From CAXBBB01 sp963793245 (lineage in GTDB: Bacteria > Bacteroidota > Rhodothermia > Rhodothermales > BA12), in the NCBI GenBank assembly GCA_963793245.1, contig CAWBZG010000005.1, positions 620,001 to 684,000 on the forward strand: DNA of 64,000 nucleotides, written 5' to 3'. The notes under the pieces were generated by a model. That model was given only the letters and a program-made list of their open reading frames with translations, searched no databases and was not told where the DNA came from. Shown in pieces: positions 8,497 to 18,118 of this stretch; the stretch's first letter is position 1; each line of letters starts with the position of its first letter. The position numbers and the translations under genes are program-made.

Positions 8497-9090
8497 GTGG
8501 CGGGGACAGGACTGCTGCTGGCCACGCCCGTTTTGGCTGGCGTAGCGCTTGTGACGCGCTTGGCGATGGGAAGCCCCGTGCTCTTCCGTCAGCGACGCAT
8601 CGGGCGTAACGAACGTCCCTTTTCGATCGCCAAATTCAGGACGATGAAGTCCGGTGCCGGATCGGACGCCGAGCGCATGACGACGTTCGGAAGCTTTGTA
8701 CGGTCGACTTCGCTGGACGAGCTTCCGCAACTGTGGAACGTATTCAAAGGCGACATGAGCCTGATCGGACCGCGTCCGCTGCTGCCCGAATATCTGCCGT
8801 ACTACTCGCCCGAGCAGGCGCGGCGGCACGAGGTACGCCCGGGTATTACGGGCTGGAGCGCGGTCATGGGGCGCAACACGCTAAGCTGGGACGAGCAACT
8901 GGCACACGACGTGTGGTACGTCGACCATCGGTCGCTCTCGCTCGATGCGCGCATCTTGTGGCGCACCGTATGGACGGTCGTGGCTCGCAAAGACATTGTT
9001 CAGGAAGGACAGGCAACGCGTGAGCGCTTCGACGATCACGTACGCGCACGCAGCCTGGGAGACGTAAAGCCTGCCGATCAACTCTCCTGA
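8497..9090 (+). CDS. undecaprenyl-phosphate sugar-1-phosphate transferase (WcaJ/WbaP C-terminal type), N-terminus frameshifted
   Basis: A bacterial sugar transferase that starts glycan assembly by placing a sugar phosphate on undecaprenyl phosphate. Seen: a hydrophobic N-terminal segment, GSPVLFRQRRIGR, FSIAKFRTM, TSLDELPQLWNV, GDMSLIGPRP, RPGITGW. The open frame begins at a GTG (8497) in mid-helix, directly after an in-frame TAG (8491). In another frame, TTG at 8451 gives TKPYDVLKRAADVA, the expected N-terminal amphipathic helix. Omitting one base near 8496 joins the two with the usual family spacing, so the intact gene was probably 8451-9090. Whether the break is real or a sequence error is open. 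Confidence 0.85.
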   Translation: MAGTGLLLATPVLAGVALVTRLAMGSPVLFRQRRIGRNERPFSIAKFRTMKSGAGSDAERMTTFGSFVRSTSLDELPQLWNVFKGDMSLIGPRPLLPEYLPYYSPEQARRHEVRPGITGWSAVMGRNTLSWDEQLAHDVWYVDHRSLSLDARILWRTVWTVVARKDIVQEGQATRERFDDHVRARSLGDVKPADQLS

Positions 9091-9131
9091 CGTTTCGCCT
9101 ACCAACGGATCGCGCGCGCTGGAGTGGGAGT

Positions 9132-9145
9132 AGAAAGCGCTTTCT
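9132..9145. promoter_or_regulatory. 14-base perfect palindrome upstream of icd (possible operator)
   Basis: AGAAAGCGCTTTCT reads identically on both strands and lies 20 bases before the icd ATG. The centre GCGC with A/T flanks resembles LacI/CcpA-type operators. No such regulator gene is in this window, so the role is inferred from position and symmetry only. Confidence 0.4.
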
Positions 9146-9164
9146 CATCCAATCCCGTACGCAT

Positions 9165-10403
<1,239 letters not shown>

Positions 10404-10429
10404 GCCGAAACCCATCTGCCAAACCATCC

Positions 10430-10473
10430 GATAAGCTGTCCTCTTCTGAGCCGAGGGGACAGCTTATCCTTTT
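10430..10473 (+). terminator. intrinsic terminator after icd
   Basis: A 12-base perfect stem: GATAAGCTGTCC (10430-10441) with GGACAGCTTATC (10457-10468), followed by CTTTTG. It starts 27 bases after the icd stop. Confidence 0.9.
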
Positions 10474-10504
10474 GTGCGTACTGCCCGCCCTTTCTTCAGA
10501 CCGG

Positions 10505-10903
10505 ATGAACCTCCGCTACCACATCGACCCACAACTGCGCATCGGCGTCGTGACGTGCTTCGACGTGCTCACCATCGAGACGTTCGAGATTGGAATGGAG
10601 CGCCTGACGCGCGACCCGCTGTGGCAATCGGGATTCGGCGAACTGTGGGACTGCACCGAGGCGACGGATCTGCGCATCGGGCCTTCTGACCTGCAACGAA
10701 TGGCCGAGATCGACCACGCATACTCAGACGTAGTCGGAGCAACGGCGATGGCAATGCCGTCGTTTGCAGCGCGGTCACTGGCGCAGTCGTACTTCAGCCT
10801 GTTTCCGCTCGGACGACCGGCGCGTGTGTTCTCACAGGTCGAGGAAGCGCGCGCGTGGCTTCTCCACACGATAGCAAGCCTCGGCGGTCCGACGAATGCG
10901 TAA
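10505..10903 (+). CDS. WDC-motif small protein (STAS/SpoIIAA-like), paralogue A
   Basis: A 132-residue cytoplasmic protein without signal or membrane segment. It shares a pattern with the proteins at 24452-24883 and 24947-25390: a tyrosine and Ile-x-Pro near the N-terminus, DP-LW about residue 36-40, WDC followed by TEATDL, and a C-terminal strand with RVF. The alternating beta-alpha pattern resembles SpoIIAA/STAS-like domains (inference; no conserved phosphorylated serine is obvious). The ATG at 10505 is chosen because the longer frame starts inside icd. It is the most divergent of the three copies. Function unknown. Confidence 0.75.
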   Translation: MNLRYHIDPQLRIGVVTCFDVLTIETFEIGMERLTRDPLWQSGFGELWDCTEATDLRIGPSDLQRMAEIDHAYSDVVGATAMAMPSFAARSLAQSYFSLFPLGRPARVFSQVEEARAWLLHTIASLGGPTNA

Positions 10904-10972
10904 CGCCTCCTCCGACCGGGAGCCGACGTACGTCGCCGCATCGTTGGACGGGTTCACTCACGAACCTCTGCC

Positions 10973-11365
10973 ATGCGCCTACTCGCCCTACTGCTCCTAT
11001 TCACCGTCACCGCTTGTACCGAGGACGTGGAAGTCGAAGAAAACCTCGCTGCCGAGGAAGTGACGGTCGCCGAAGTCCCCGAAATGCCCGCGGCAGCCGA
11101 ACAACTCGTTGGTACGTGGCGCTCGGACGACGGGCGGGTAGTCACGTTCGACCGAACCGGCACGATGGTCTCGCCCATACTGGGTGACAGCCAGGTAGCG
11201 TTCCGCTTGGCCGTCGATTCGCTCTACGTGTCCGATTCAGACGTGTACGGCGCGGAGAGCATCACCGACGACCGCCGCTATGCCATTGAGTCGCTAACCG
11301 AGGACGCACTCACGCTTGGTCCCGCTGGACTGCCGCTCTCGGGTACGTACGCGCGTTCCGACTGA
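10973..11365 (+). CDS. small lipoprotein
   Basis: 130 residues with a lipobox (FTVTAC, lipidated C15) after a leucine-rich signal peptide. The mature region starts with an acidic stretch (EDVEVEENLAAEEVTVAEV), then LVGTWRSDDGRVVTFDRTG and a C-terminal LSGTYARSD. That pattern is typical of small lipocalin-like or copper-resistance-like beta barrels found in many Bacteroidota lipoproteins. I cannot assign a ligand. The leader ends CTCTGCC before ATG without Shine-Dalgarno, and a strong terminator follows 23 bases after the stop. Confidence 0.75.
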   Translation: MRLLALLLLFTVTACTEDVEVEENLAAEEVTVAEVPEMPAAAEQLVGTWRSDDGRVVTFDRTGTMVSPILGDSQVAFRLAVDSLYVSDSDVYGAESITDDRRYAIESLTEDALTLGPAGLPLSGTYARSD

Positions 11366-11388
11366 ACCTCGCACGCGTTCCCCTCTAT

Positions 11389-11422
11389 CGCCGACGGAGA
11401 ACTCTTCTCTGTCGGCGTTTTT
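11389..11422 (+). terminator. intrinsic terminator after the lipoprotein gene
   Basis: A 13-base stem (11389-11401 with 11405-11417, one G-U pair) with a 3-base loop, CGCCGAC against GTCGGCG at the base, followed by five T. Confidence 0.92.
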
Positions 11423-11434
11423 GTATCCACCGCC

Positions 11435-11758
11435 ATGCCCCGCATCACCGACGACGGACAGACCGTCACGCTCGATCTGCACGGCTCGCGCGTCGACGAG
11501 GCGCTGCGGATGGCCAAACGAGCGCTCACCCTGTCCGCTCAGCGAGGACGAAAGCGTGTCGACTTGGTACACGGCGGATCGACGACGGATGGTGCGACGC
11601 ACACGATCAAGTCGGCGTTGTACGACTGGCTCGATGGCCCGCAGCCGCCACGCGCAGTAAGGAGCGAGCAGCGCACGTACGCCGTTCTATCGCTTCACCT
11701 CGACCTGACGACGCGAGCGCAACCGGCTCGGCTCCGCCTAAGCGACGTGATGCGGTAG
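11435..11758 (+). CDS. Smr-domain protein
   Basis: A 107-residue stand-alone Smr (small MutS-related) domain. Diagnostic parts: LDLHGSRVDEAL (LDLH motif, about 14-25), VDLVHGGS (the HGxG-type motif, here HGGS), and an amphipathic helix IKSALYDWL. Smr domains nick or cleave nucleic acids, for example as part of MutS2 or as stand-alone DNA or RNA endonucleases. The C-terminal 40 residues have a second beta segment (YAVLSLHLDL). The ATG lies 13 bases after a terminator, so the promoter must overlap the terminator hairpin or be very short. Confidence 0.83.
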   Translation: MPRITDDGQTVTLDLHGSRVDEALRMAKRALTLSAQRGRKRVDLVHGGSTTDGATHTIKSALYDWLDGPQPPRAVRSEQRTYAVLSLHLDLTTRAQPARLRLSDVMR

Positions 11759-11844
11759 CGAACCGAATACCGTCGGAGTTACCAGCCGTCCGCATTTGCC
11801 GATGAACGAGGGGAGAGTATCCGCGTTTGTATGGAGATCGCGTT

Positions 11845-12693
11845 ATGACCTCTATGCACTCTCCCCTCATCGGTATTACCACCTCGTTTGCCAACGGGGA
11901 ACAGCGGCTGCGCGCCGAATACGTGTCGGCTGTCGAGGCGGGCGGTGGTGTGCCGCTCGTGCTCCCGACGACGGTGGACCAGACGACCATCGATGCGCTG
12001 GCCGACCGGATCGACGGGCTGATCGTAACAGGCGGGCCGTGCGTGGCGATGGGTATGGAGGGCGAGCGCCCCGACGATCTCTCCGCCTGCGATCCAGGAC
12101 GGGACGCGTCGGACACCGCATGGCTTGATGCCGCCGATGCGCGCGACCTTCCGCTCCTCGGCATCTGCTACGGCATGCAACTGATCAACGCGCGCGCAGG
12201 CGGCACGCTCTATTCCGACGTAGAGGCACAGCGCCCCCAAGCGCTCGTTCACAGCGAAGGACGCGGCGGCCAACCGCACGCGCTGCGTATCGCCCCAGAT
12301 ACGTGTCTGTCGCACATCATGGAGCATGCCGACGAAACGGCTCCCCATCCGGCCCGCAGCATCTCCGATGATGCCAAAGCACCTGATCTGGTGCAGATCG
12401 ATCTGGGCATGTTGGAGCCAAACGATCCACAGAACGGCTTCGGCCCGCTCACCGTCAATACCGTCCATGTGCAAGCCATACGAACCGTAGGGCGCGGACT
12501 ACGCCCGTCGGCGACGGCTCCGGACGGCGTCGTGGAGGCGATCGAATCGCTCGACGGGCGGATCGTTGCCACCCAGTTTCACCCCGAGCGGCTAGGCCAA
12601 ACGTGGCATCCTCTCTTTTCCGATCTAGCGCAGCGTGCCCGCACGTACCGATCTTCCGCCGCCGCGCTCGCCCCTCTCCCCTCCCTCACGTAA
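11845..12693 (+). CDS. peptidase C26 / gamma-glutamyl-gamma-aminobutyrate hydrolase-like (class-I glutamine amidotransferase fold)
   Basis: 282 residues from the ATG at 11845 (an in-frame TTG at 11827 or ATG at 11854 are alternatives). Seen: PLIGITTS at the start, IDGLIVTGG, LGICYGMQLIN with the nucleophile cysteine, an NTVHVQAI segment, and ATQFHPE with the catalytic histidine followed by Glu. This is the PuuD-type pattern. Members hydrolyse gamma-glutamyl bonds in polyamine or similar catabolism. No puu-like neighbours are present, so the substrate is open. The mid-region GLYSDVEAQ equivalent (TLYSDVEAQ) also fits. Confidence 0.87.
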   Translation: MTSMHSPLIGITTSFANGEQRLRAEYVSAVEAGGGVPLVLPTTVDQTTIDALADRIDGLIVTGGPCVAMGMEGERPDDLSACDPGRDASDTAWLDAADARDLPLLGICYGMQLINARAGGTLYSDVEAQRPQALVHSEGRGGQPHALRIAPDTCLSHIMEHADETAPHPARSISDDAKAPDLVQIDLGMLEPNDPQNGFGPLTVNTVHVQAIRTVGRGLRPSATAPDGVVEAIESLDGRIVATQFHPERLGQTWHPLFSDLAQRARTYRSSAAALAPLPSLT

Positions 12694-12705
12694 CGACCTC
12701 TCTTC

Positions 12706-14643
12706 ATGCAGTACGACGACCTAAACCGCCCCCCCTCCGACCCCGACGACGACGCGCTGCGCGGAGGATATTCTACCGAAGAGTCCGCTCAGATTTCAGC
12801 CGAGCGCACGCCGGGCAATCAGCAGGCCGAGTCGTTCACGCCCGATCCCGAGAAGAAGAAGCGGAAGCTGGCGTTTCGTGCCGCGGCTCTCACGTCGGTC
12901 GCTGTTTTGCTGATGCTCGCCGTTACGGGACGGCTTGAAGCGCTCGTCGAAAGCGTGCGCAACGCGGTTACGCCAGTGGTAGAGATCGCTGCTACCGAAC
13001 CTGCTGCTCCCGCTGCGCCAGTCGCCCTGAAGTTTACCACGCTCGATTCCCACCCGGACAAGCTGTTCGCTCCCTACACAGCGGGCGAAATCACGGGCAA
13101 CGTGGAGACCGAACCGCGCCTGCAACTGATCGGCCCATTCCGCGAGTTGCTCGACACGTACGAGCAGCGCCAAGGCATCGACGACAACTTCACCGTCCGC
13201 GTGCTCGACAAGCGGTCGAACGAGACGCTTGAGATCTACGTGCTCGACAACCTCAAGACGCGGTACCAGGAGACCGGAAATGCCAACTGGGACCAAATCG
13301 ACGGTCAGCGCCGAGTGGAAACGCGTCGGCTCGTTGCCAAGTGGACCGCGCAGGGCGTTCCTAAGCCCGACATCAGTGTCAAGTGGGGACGCGCCAACCA
13401 GGTGCTCGAAGCGCGCGAGCGTGAGGCTCCGTACATCGCGTACGAGATTCAACTCTCGCGCTTTTTGGGCCTGAGTCTGCTCTCGACCGAGATCGGTACC
13501 GTCGAGACCTTCAACCAAGATCGCCTCGTTTCGAGCGTCGACGCGCGCTCGCGCTACCAGATGATGCCGTACATCCTCAACCAGCGCGGCATCGAGCGCT
13601 ACACGCTGCCGACGGGCGCGGGCGGCAACGTGACGGTCAACGAGGAGTGGCACCCGCTGCTGACGATGCTGCCGTCGTTCCTGACGGTGCGCGGTTACAC
13701 CAACGCCGCTGGGCACGAGATTCCGGGCGTGTCGAGCTACCACACCGGCCTGGGCAACATGTTCAACTTGTATCGCCTCTTCCTCAGCGAAGGCCAGCGG
13801 TATCTGGGTCCCAACACGACGGTCGTCGACGCCTACATGTGGGCCGTCACCGAAGGCTACCCGACGGTGTCGAGCCGGACGAGCTTCAAGACGTACTCGC
13901 GCGGCTACATCCCGTCGAACTACGGTGCTCTCCGCGCCACGGACGACCTGGAGATCGATCGCAGCAAGACGTTCCGAGGCGACCGCGTCCAGCTCGCTAG
14001 CGGACAGCAGACGTTCCTCAGCCAACTCGTCGCCACCCTCGAAGCAGGCAGCGGTATCGAGTGGCCGACTGCCAGCAGCGACTCGCTGACGATCTACCAG
14101 CGCCTACGTGAGATGAACCCGCACATGTCGCTGCCTTCGGGCGATGGCGTGGACGGCGTGCCGATTACGGGCGACGTGAAGCTTACCGCCGAGTCGGGCG
14201 GAAAGCCCGTGCGTTTCTTCCTTCCGCTGGGCGCTGTCGCCACTCTCGAAGCCGGACGCACGACGCCGCTCTTCAATGCGTCGGCGGCGTTCCGCTACGA
14301 CGAGAACACGTACAGTATGGACGACCGCGACGTGACCGAGTGGGACGTGGCCTACGACGAGATGATCGAGGCTGGCGCTCAGTTTGGTTTCACCTACGAA
14401 AACCGGACGCGCCTGGGCCAGATGAAAGAGCAGTTCGACCGTCTGTACGAGCAGAACCCGACCTTCTACCGCATGGTGCAGCGTGATGCGATTCGCACGC
14501 ACTACGGCATGTGGCGGAGCAACGTCTGGGAGAAACTCGCCGACGCCAACGAAGCCGTTAGGGGTCGCGTACAGATGCCGACCGCGCCGCTCTCGCCGCT
14601 GCCCCGCACCACGACATCCGCTCCGGCGACGCTGTCGGACTGA
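12706..14643 (+). CDS. membrane-anchored lytic-transglycosylase-like protein
   Basis: 645 residues. The first 50 are acidic and charged, then KKKRK and a single membrane segment (about 55-74), so the rest is periplasmic. Around residue 258-290 the sequence LSTEIGTVETF followed by DARSRYQMMPYIL resembles the catalytic region of soluble lytic transglycosylases: catalytic Glu (E262), then a S/G-x-x-Q-x-MP motif. Later, SSYHTGLGNMFNLYRLF and the conserved aromatic positions fit the helical SLT fold. These enzymes cleave peptidoglycan glycan strands. Similarity is partial, so this is an inference; the large size and C-terminal half are unassigned. Confidence 0.6.
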   Translation: MQYDDLNRPPSDPDDDALRGGYSTEESAQISAERTPGNQQAESFTPDPEKKKRKLAFRAAALTSVAVLLMLAVTGRLEALVESVRNAVTPVVEIAATEPAAPAAPVALKFTTLDSHPDKLFAPYTAGEITGNVETEPRLQLIGPFRELLDTYEQRQGIDDNFTVRVLDKRSNETLEIYVLDNLKTRYQETGNANWDQIDGQRRVETRRLVAKWTAQGVPKPDISVKWGRANQVLEAREREAPYIAYEIQLSRFLGLSLLSTEIGTVETFNQDRLVSSVDARSRYQMMPYILNQRGIERYTLPTGAGGNVTVNEEWHPLLTMLPSFLTVRGYTNAAGHEIPGVSSYHTGLGNMFNLYRLFLSEGQRYLGPNTTVVDAYMWAVTEGYPTVSSRTSFKTYSRGYIPSNYGALRATDDLEIDRSKTFRGDRVQLASGQQTFLSQLVATLEAGSGIEWPTASSDSLTIYQRLREMNPHMSLPSGDGVDGVPITGDVKLTAESGGKPVRFFLPLGAVATLEAGRTTPLFNASAAFRYDENTYSMDDRDVTEWDVAYDEMIEAGAQFGFTYENRTRLGQMKEQFDRLYEQNPTFYRMVQRDAIRTHYGMWRSNVWEKLADANEAVRGRVQMPTAPLSPLPRTTTSAPATLSD

Positions 14644-14662
14644 CGCAGTATTGCTTTAACTA

Positions 14663-14698
14663 AACCGCCCTCACGTGCTTGGCCGCGTGGGGGCGGTT
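14663..14698 (+). terminator. hairpin terminator after the transglycosylase-like gene
   Basis: AACCGCCC (14663-14670) pairs with GGGCGGTT (14691-14698), extended by CACG/CGTG inside. Only a weak T-run follows. Confidence 0.6.
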
Positions 14699-14813
14699 CG
14701 CGTTTGGGTGGGGTCAAACGCTGCTGACGACTGAGGCAGGCAATATCCCCGAATCCGGCGATGCGCGGTTGCTGGGCGCACGGTTACGCTTGGCTATCAC
14801 TTATCCCGTCGCC

Positions 14814-15692
14814 ATGCGCCACGCTCTCACCACACTCGCCTTTCTCGTCCTCGCACTCCCTGCTGCAGCCCAGCAGGTACGATACGTCGTCGACGAAGAC
14901 GACCCCGGTCTCATGACGCGGCAATGGATCGGGGTTGAGCCGATGTACGTCGACGCCGGGATGGACAACATCGACGGTGCACAGATTGGCGCAGGCGTGT
15001 CCGGGCTGTTCGAGTTTGGCCGAATTGCTGCCGAAGGCGCTGTCCGCATCGCCTACTTCACGTTCGAGGATCAGGGGTCGGCCTATCAGTTTGAGGGCGG
15101 CGGACGCTTCACGCTCTTGCGGCAAGACCGCACCACTGACATCACCGTCCTCCTCGAATACAGCGAGTCCACGTTCGTCAACACGCGGACCGTGCGCACC
15201 CGTACCATCGAAGTGCCCGGCATGCAGCGCCGCAATTACTTCGTCCGAGGAGGCGTCTACGGCCGCCGATCCGCCTACTCGACCGACGGCATTACGGTCG
15301 CGAGCGCCGAGTCTGCGCTATCGCATTCGGGTCTGTATGCAGGCATCGGCGGCGATCAAGGTCACTACATGCAGCTTCGCCTGAACGACAACGATGGGCA
15401 GGGAGTGTACCCGTTTCCTACGTCCAGTCTGATCGGACTCTATGCCGACGTACTGCTTCTCAAAGGCACTCTTGACAACGACCTCCTCTCCGGCGTCGAA
15501 GATGACGGAATGGGATGGCGAGCGGGCCTCTACTGGCACCTCACACCTGTCCCGTCGAGCCGTATCCGGGCGAGCAGAGGATTCTTCGCGACGCTGATCA
15601 GCAACATGAACGCCAAAATGGAAGTCGGCGACCGTCCATTCGAAGGCACGTACGTCATGGCAACTATCGCCTTTCCCGTCTTCGAGCGATAG
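14814..15692 (+). CDS. outer-membrane-type beta-barrel protein, unknown
   Basis: 292 residues from the ATG at 14814. It starts a clean signal peptide (MRHALTTLAFLVLALPAAAQQ, cleavage near 20), unlike the longer frame from 14679, which runs through the upstream terminator. The mature protein consists of alternating polar/hydrophobic strands with many aromatic residues and ends in phenylalanine-rich AFPVFER. This is consistent with a 10-12 stranded outer-membrane barrel (inference). No specific family recognised. The VOC-family gene begins 16 bases later. Confidence 0.65.
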   Translation: MRHALTTLAFLVLALPAAAQQVRYVVDEDDPGLMTRQWIGVEPMYVDAGMDNIDGAQIGAGVSGLFEFGRIAAEGAVRIAYFTFEDQGSAYQFEGGGRFTLLRQDRTTDITVLLEYSESTFVNTRTVRTRTIEVPGMQRRNYFVRGGVYGRRSAYSTDGITVASAESALSHSGLYAGIGGDQGHYMQLRLNDNDGQGVYPFPTSSLIGLYADVLLLKGTLDNDLLSGVEDDGMGWRAGLYWHLTPVPSSRIRASRGFFATLISNMNAKMEVGDRPFEGTYVMATIAFPVFER

Positions 15693-15708
15693 ACTGGCAG
15701 CCCGCAAA

Positions 15709-16083
15709 TTGTATGACACATCGGCGTCACCCCTGATCCCGATCTTGGATCTCATCCACCAGATCGCCCAAATGATTGTCGCCGACACGCTCCGTTCCGC
15801 TCACTTTTACGCCGACCGATTGGGCTTCCAGATTGCCGCTGCCGGGCCGCACGTTTCGCCTTCCGACCCACAGCCCGAATGGATTTTGCTACGCCGTGGT
15901 GCCGTCGACGTGATGCTGCACGCGCGAGCTTCGTGGCCATCTCACGTGATTCAACTCCATCCCAATGCCCCGATCACGCTCTCGATCTCAGGCGCGAAGA
16001 AGGAGTCACTCGTGGATCCCGATGGCGTGCGCATCGACGTTTTGCCGGAGGCTCTCGTACAACCGATACGTCGCGCCGCGTAA
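15709..16083 (+). CDS. VOC-superfamily (glyoxalase/bleomycin-resistance-like) protein
   Basis: Up to 124 residues. The core MIVADTLRSAHFYADRLGF, then WILLRRGAVDVMLH and LVDPDGVRIDVLPEA, is a single vicinal-oxygen-chelate module with the usual beta-alpha-beta-beta-beta order. The terminal DPDG...I pattern carries the expected C-terminal strand, though the metal-binding Glu of true glyoxalases is not obvious. The TTG at 15709 is close to the upstream gene; ATG at 15772 would start exactly at the first core strand and is an equally good start. It ends 5 bases from the convergent GntR gene. Confidence 0.72.
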   Translation: MYDTSASPLIPILDLIHQIAQMIVADTLRSAHFYADRLGFQIAAAGPHVSPSDPQPEWILLRRGAVDVMLHARASWPSHVIQLHPNAPITLSISGAKKESLVDPDGVRIDVLPEALVQPIRRAA

Positions 16084-16088
16084 CGCGC

Positions 16089-16718
16089 CTACTCTGCCTT
16101 GTCGCCGAAGAGTTTGCGTACGTCGCTGAGTTCGCCGCTACGGAGCAACTCGATTACCTGCACCGGGCGAATGGAGGTCGCGCTGGGAGGCGTGCTCTCG
16201 CTTTCTATCAGCCGCCCCAACACGGTCAGCATCGTACCCAGCACTGCATTCGGTGCTGCACGGGCGAGCGACTCGGAGAACGCCGACGCGTGAATGCTGT
16301 CCTGCCGAGCGGCTTCCGAGAGTGCGGCGTGGAAGTCCGCACCCGCGTCGCCGTCCATCTGGGTACGACGCACGACAATCATTTCCGCCATCGCCGTCAG
16401 AGCGTAGTAAAACGCTGACTCCAGATCTTCGGGACGGAGGCGCTCGCCCAAAACCATCTGAAACTGGAGTGCGAGTTGATCATGTGTCGGACGCCGAACG
16501 AACGTGCCTCTGCCCACCTGACTCTCGACAAGCCCTTTCGCCGACAGCGACCGGAGCGCCTCACGGACGGCGGTTCGGCTGATACCAAACTCACGGACGA
16601 GTTGTCGTTCGGGGGGTAGCCGGTCGCCGGGGCGCAATTCGCCCGAGAAGATCTGCTGCTGAACGGAGTCCACGACCTCTTGATACAAGCGAGAGCCAGA
16701 CGAGAAGGGTGGAGGCAT
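16089..16718 (-). CDS. GntR/FadR-family transcriptional regulator
   Basis: 209 residues. N-terminal winged helix-turn-helix of the GntR type: LYQEVVDSVQQQI, RPGDRLPPERQLVREFG, ISRTAVREALRSL, then the wing GLVESQVGRGTFV (about 30-78). The C-terminal part (about 90-205) is helical and FadR-C-like, but about 20-30 residues shorter than usual. I see no complete set of metal-binding histidines in it. The ligand is unknown. The 191-base region upstream (16719-16909) is AT-richer than its surroundings and contains the near-perfect hairpin CAGGCTAGGCCTG, a plausible site for autoregulation. It converges on the VOC gene. Confidence 0.88.
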   Translation of the reverse strand: MPPPFSSGSRLYQEVVDSVQQQIFSGELRPGDRLPPERQLVREFGISRTAVREALRSLSAKGLVESQVGRGTFVRRPTHDQLALQFQMVLGERLRPEDLESAFYYALTAMAEMIVVRRTQMDGDAGADFHAALSEAARQDSIHASAFSESLARAAPNAVLGTMLTVLGRLIESESTPPSATSIRPVQVIELLRSGELSDVRKLFGDKAE

Positions 16719-16909
16719 AGACAGAAGAGGATACTACCGATCTCTAGGTCAGGAAGACGTATGTCGACTCAGATTACGAAGGTCGAATATACAACCTATG
16801 CCACATAAATGTCTCTCCCTATGTCCTATTTTCTCAACAGGCTAGGCCTGTATAGGTCCGACCTTTACTCACGACACCGTAAGTCTGCTAGCCTGGGAAT
16901 CTAGACTGT

Positions 16910-17944
16910 TCACTCGGGATCTGGAGAACGAAAATGGTCGAACGTCTCGGCTTCGAGTGGGACGAGTTCGCCCTCGGCGGTTTGGATGTTTACTCCATCC
17001 TCTAACCCACCGACGCGTCCGATGGGAGTGAACAACCCTTGCTTGGGAAGCCGCTGCAAATCTGCCTCTGACATCGTAAAGACCAGTTCGTAGTCCTCAC
17101 CACCGAACAGGGCGTACACGTCTACGTCTTGAGCGAAGCGGTCGGCGACGCGGCGTGTTTCCGGGTCGATGGGCAGGGCCGCCTCGTAGATCGTCGCGCC
17201 GGAGACACTGGCCTGCATGATGCCTCTCACGCTGGCGGCTAGCCCGTCCGATGCGTCCATGCACGCCGATGGGCGCACGCGCGCAGACTTCCATGCTTCG
17301 ACCATTTCGGTTCGTGCGGTCGGGGCGAGTTGGCGCGCGAGCACGTACTGGAAGTTCTCGAAATCAGGCACGAACGACGGGTTGCGGCTCAGTGCGTCTT
17401 TGCTCTGCAGCAGCAACTTGAGTCCGGCGAACGCGGCTCCGACATCGCCCGTGACGCAGATGATGTCGTCCTTCTGCGCGCCGTAACGGTAGGCGACCTC
17501 TCCTTCGGCCGCTTCGCCGATGACCGTGATCGAGAGCGTGAGCGCGTGCGCTGCCGTCGTGTCGCCGCCGATGATGTGCACGCCGTAGTGCCCGCAGGCG
17601 CGCTTGAAGCCTCGATAGAGTGCCTCGACTTCTTCGACGGGTAAGTTCGACGGTAGCCCGAGTGCGACGGTCGCCCACAACGGACGCGCGTTCATCGCTG
17701 CCACGTCGCTCACGTTGACGGACATCGCCTTGAAGCCCAATCGCTCCATCGGCGTGAAGCTTCGGTCGAAGTGGACGCCTTCGACCAGCGCGTCGGTCGT
17801 CACGACGTGGACACGGCCATCGGCGACGCGGTAGACGGCGGCGTCGTCGTCGATGCTCTGGATCAGGTCGGGCGCGTCGATGGGGCCGAGCAGGTCGCGC
17901 AGGCGGTCGATCAGGCCGAACTCGCCGATTTCAGATAGCTGCAT
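16910..17944 (-). CDS. thiL: thiamine-monophosphate kinase
   Basis: 344 residues from the ATG at 17944 (MQLSEIGEFGLIDRL, the family's normal N-terminus); the longer frame adds 46 unrelated residues. ThiL phosphorylates thiamine monophosphate to thiamine diphosphate, the cofactor needed by the PDH E1 enzyme in this window. Seen: SIDDDAAVYRV, TTDALVEGVHFD, MSVNVSDVAAMNARP, GGDTT, CVTGDVG, ACMDASDGLAASV, and FGGEDYELVF. These are the AIR-synthase-like ATP and Mg sites. No thi-box riboswitch was seen upstream. A gap of 174 bases separates it from anmK. Confidence 0.95.
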   Translation of the reverse strand: MQLSEIGEFGLIDRLRDLLGPIDAPDLIQSIDDDAAVYRVADGRVHVVTTDALVEGVHFDRSFTPMERLGFKAMSVNVSDVAAMNARPLWATVALGLPSNLPVEEVEALYRGFKRACGHYGVHIIGGDTTAAHALTLSITVIGEAAEGEVAYRYGAQKDDIICVTGDVGAAFAGLKLLLQSKDALSRNPSFVPDFENFQYVLARQLAPTARTEMVEAWKSARVRPSACMDASDGLAASVRGIMQASVSGATIYEAALPIDPETRRVADRFAQDVDVYALFGGEDYELVFTMSEADLQRLPKQGLFTPIGRVGGLEDGVNIQTAEGELVPLEAETFDHFRSPDPE

Positions 17945-18118
17945 AGGGAAGCGGTTGGATGGGTGTGGTCGTCCCAACGCGCAATCGAGAACGATGCTTC
18001 GAACGCCGCGGTGGGCAGGTGCGGCTTCGCGGAAAACGACCATCGACAGGGATGAGCCGAGGAGTGAAACGCGTGCGTGCATAGTAGGGACATGTATCGC
18101 CCTACGGGATTGGGAGCG

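Noticed and set aside
16841..16853. CAGGCTAGGCCTG hairpin upstream of the GntR gene
   Set aside because: Mentioned as a possible operator, but GntR sites are not normally such hairpins and there is only one copy, so no separate regulatory feature is claimed.
17945..18118. Possible thiamine riboswitch before thiL
   Set aside because: No thi-box core sequence (CTGAGA...) was found in the leader.
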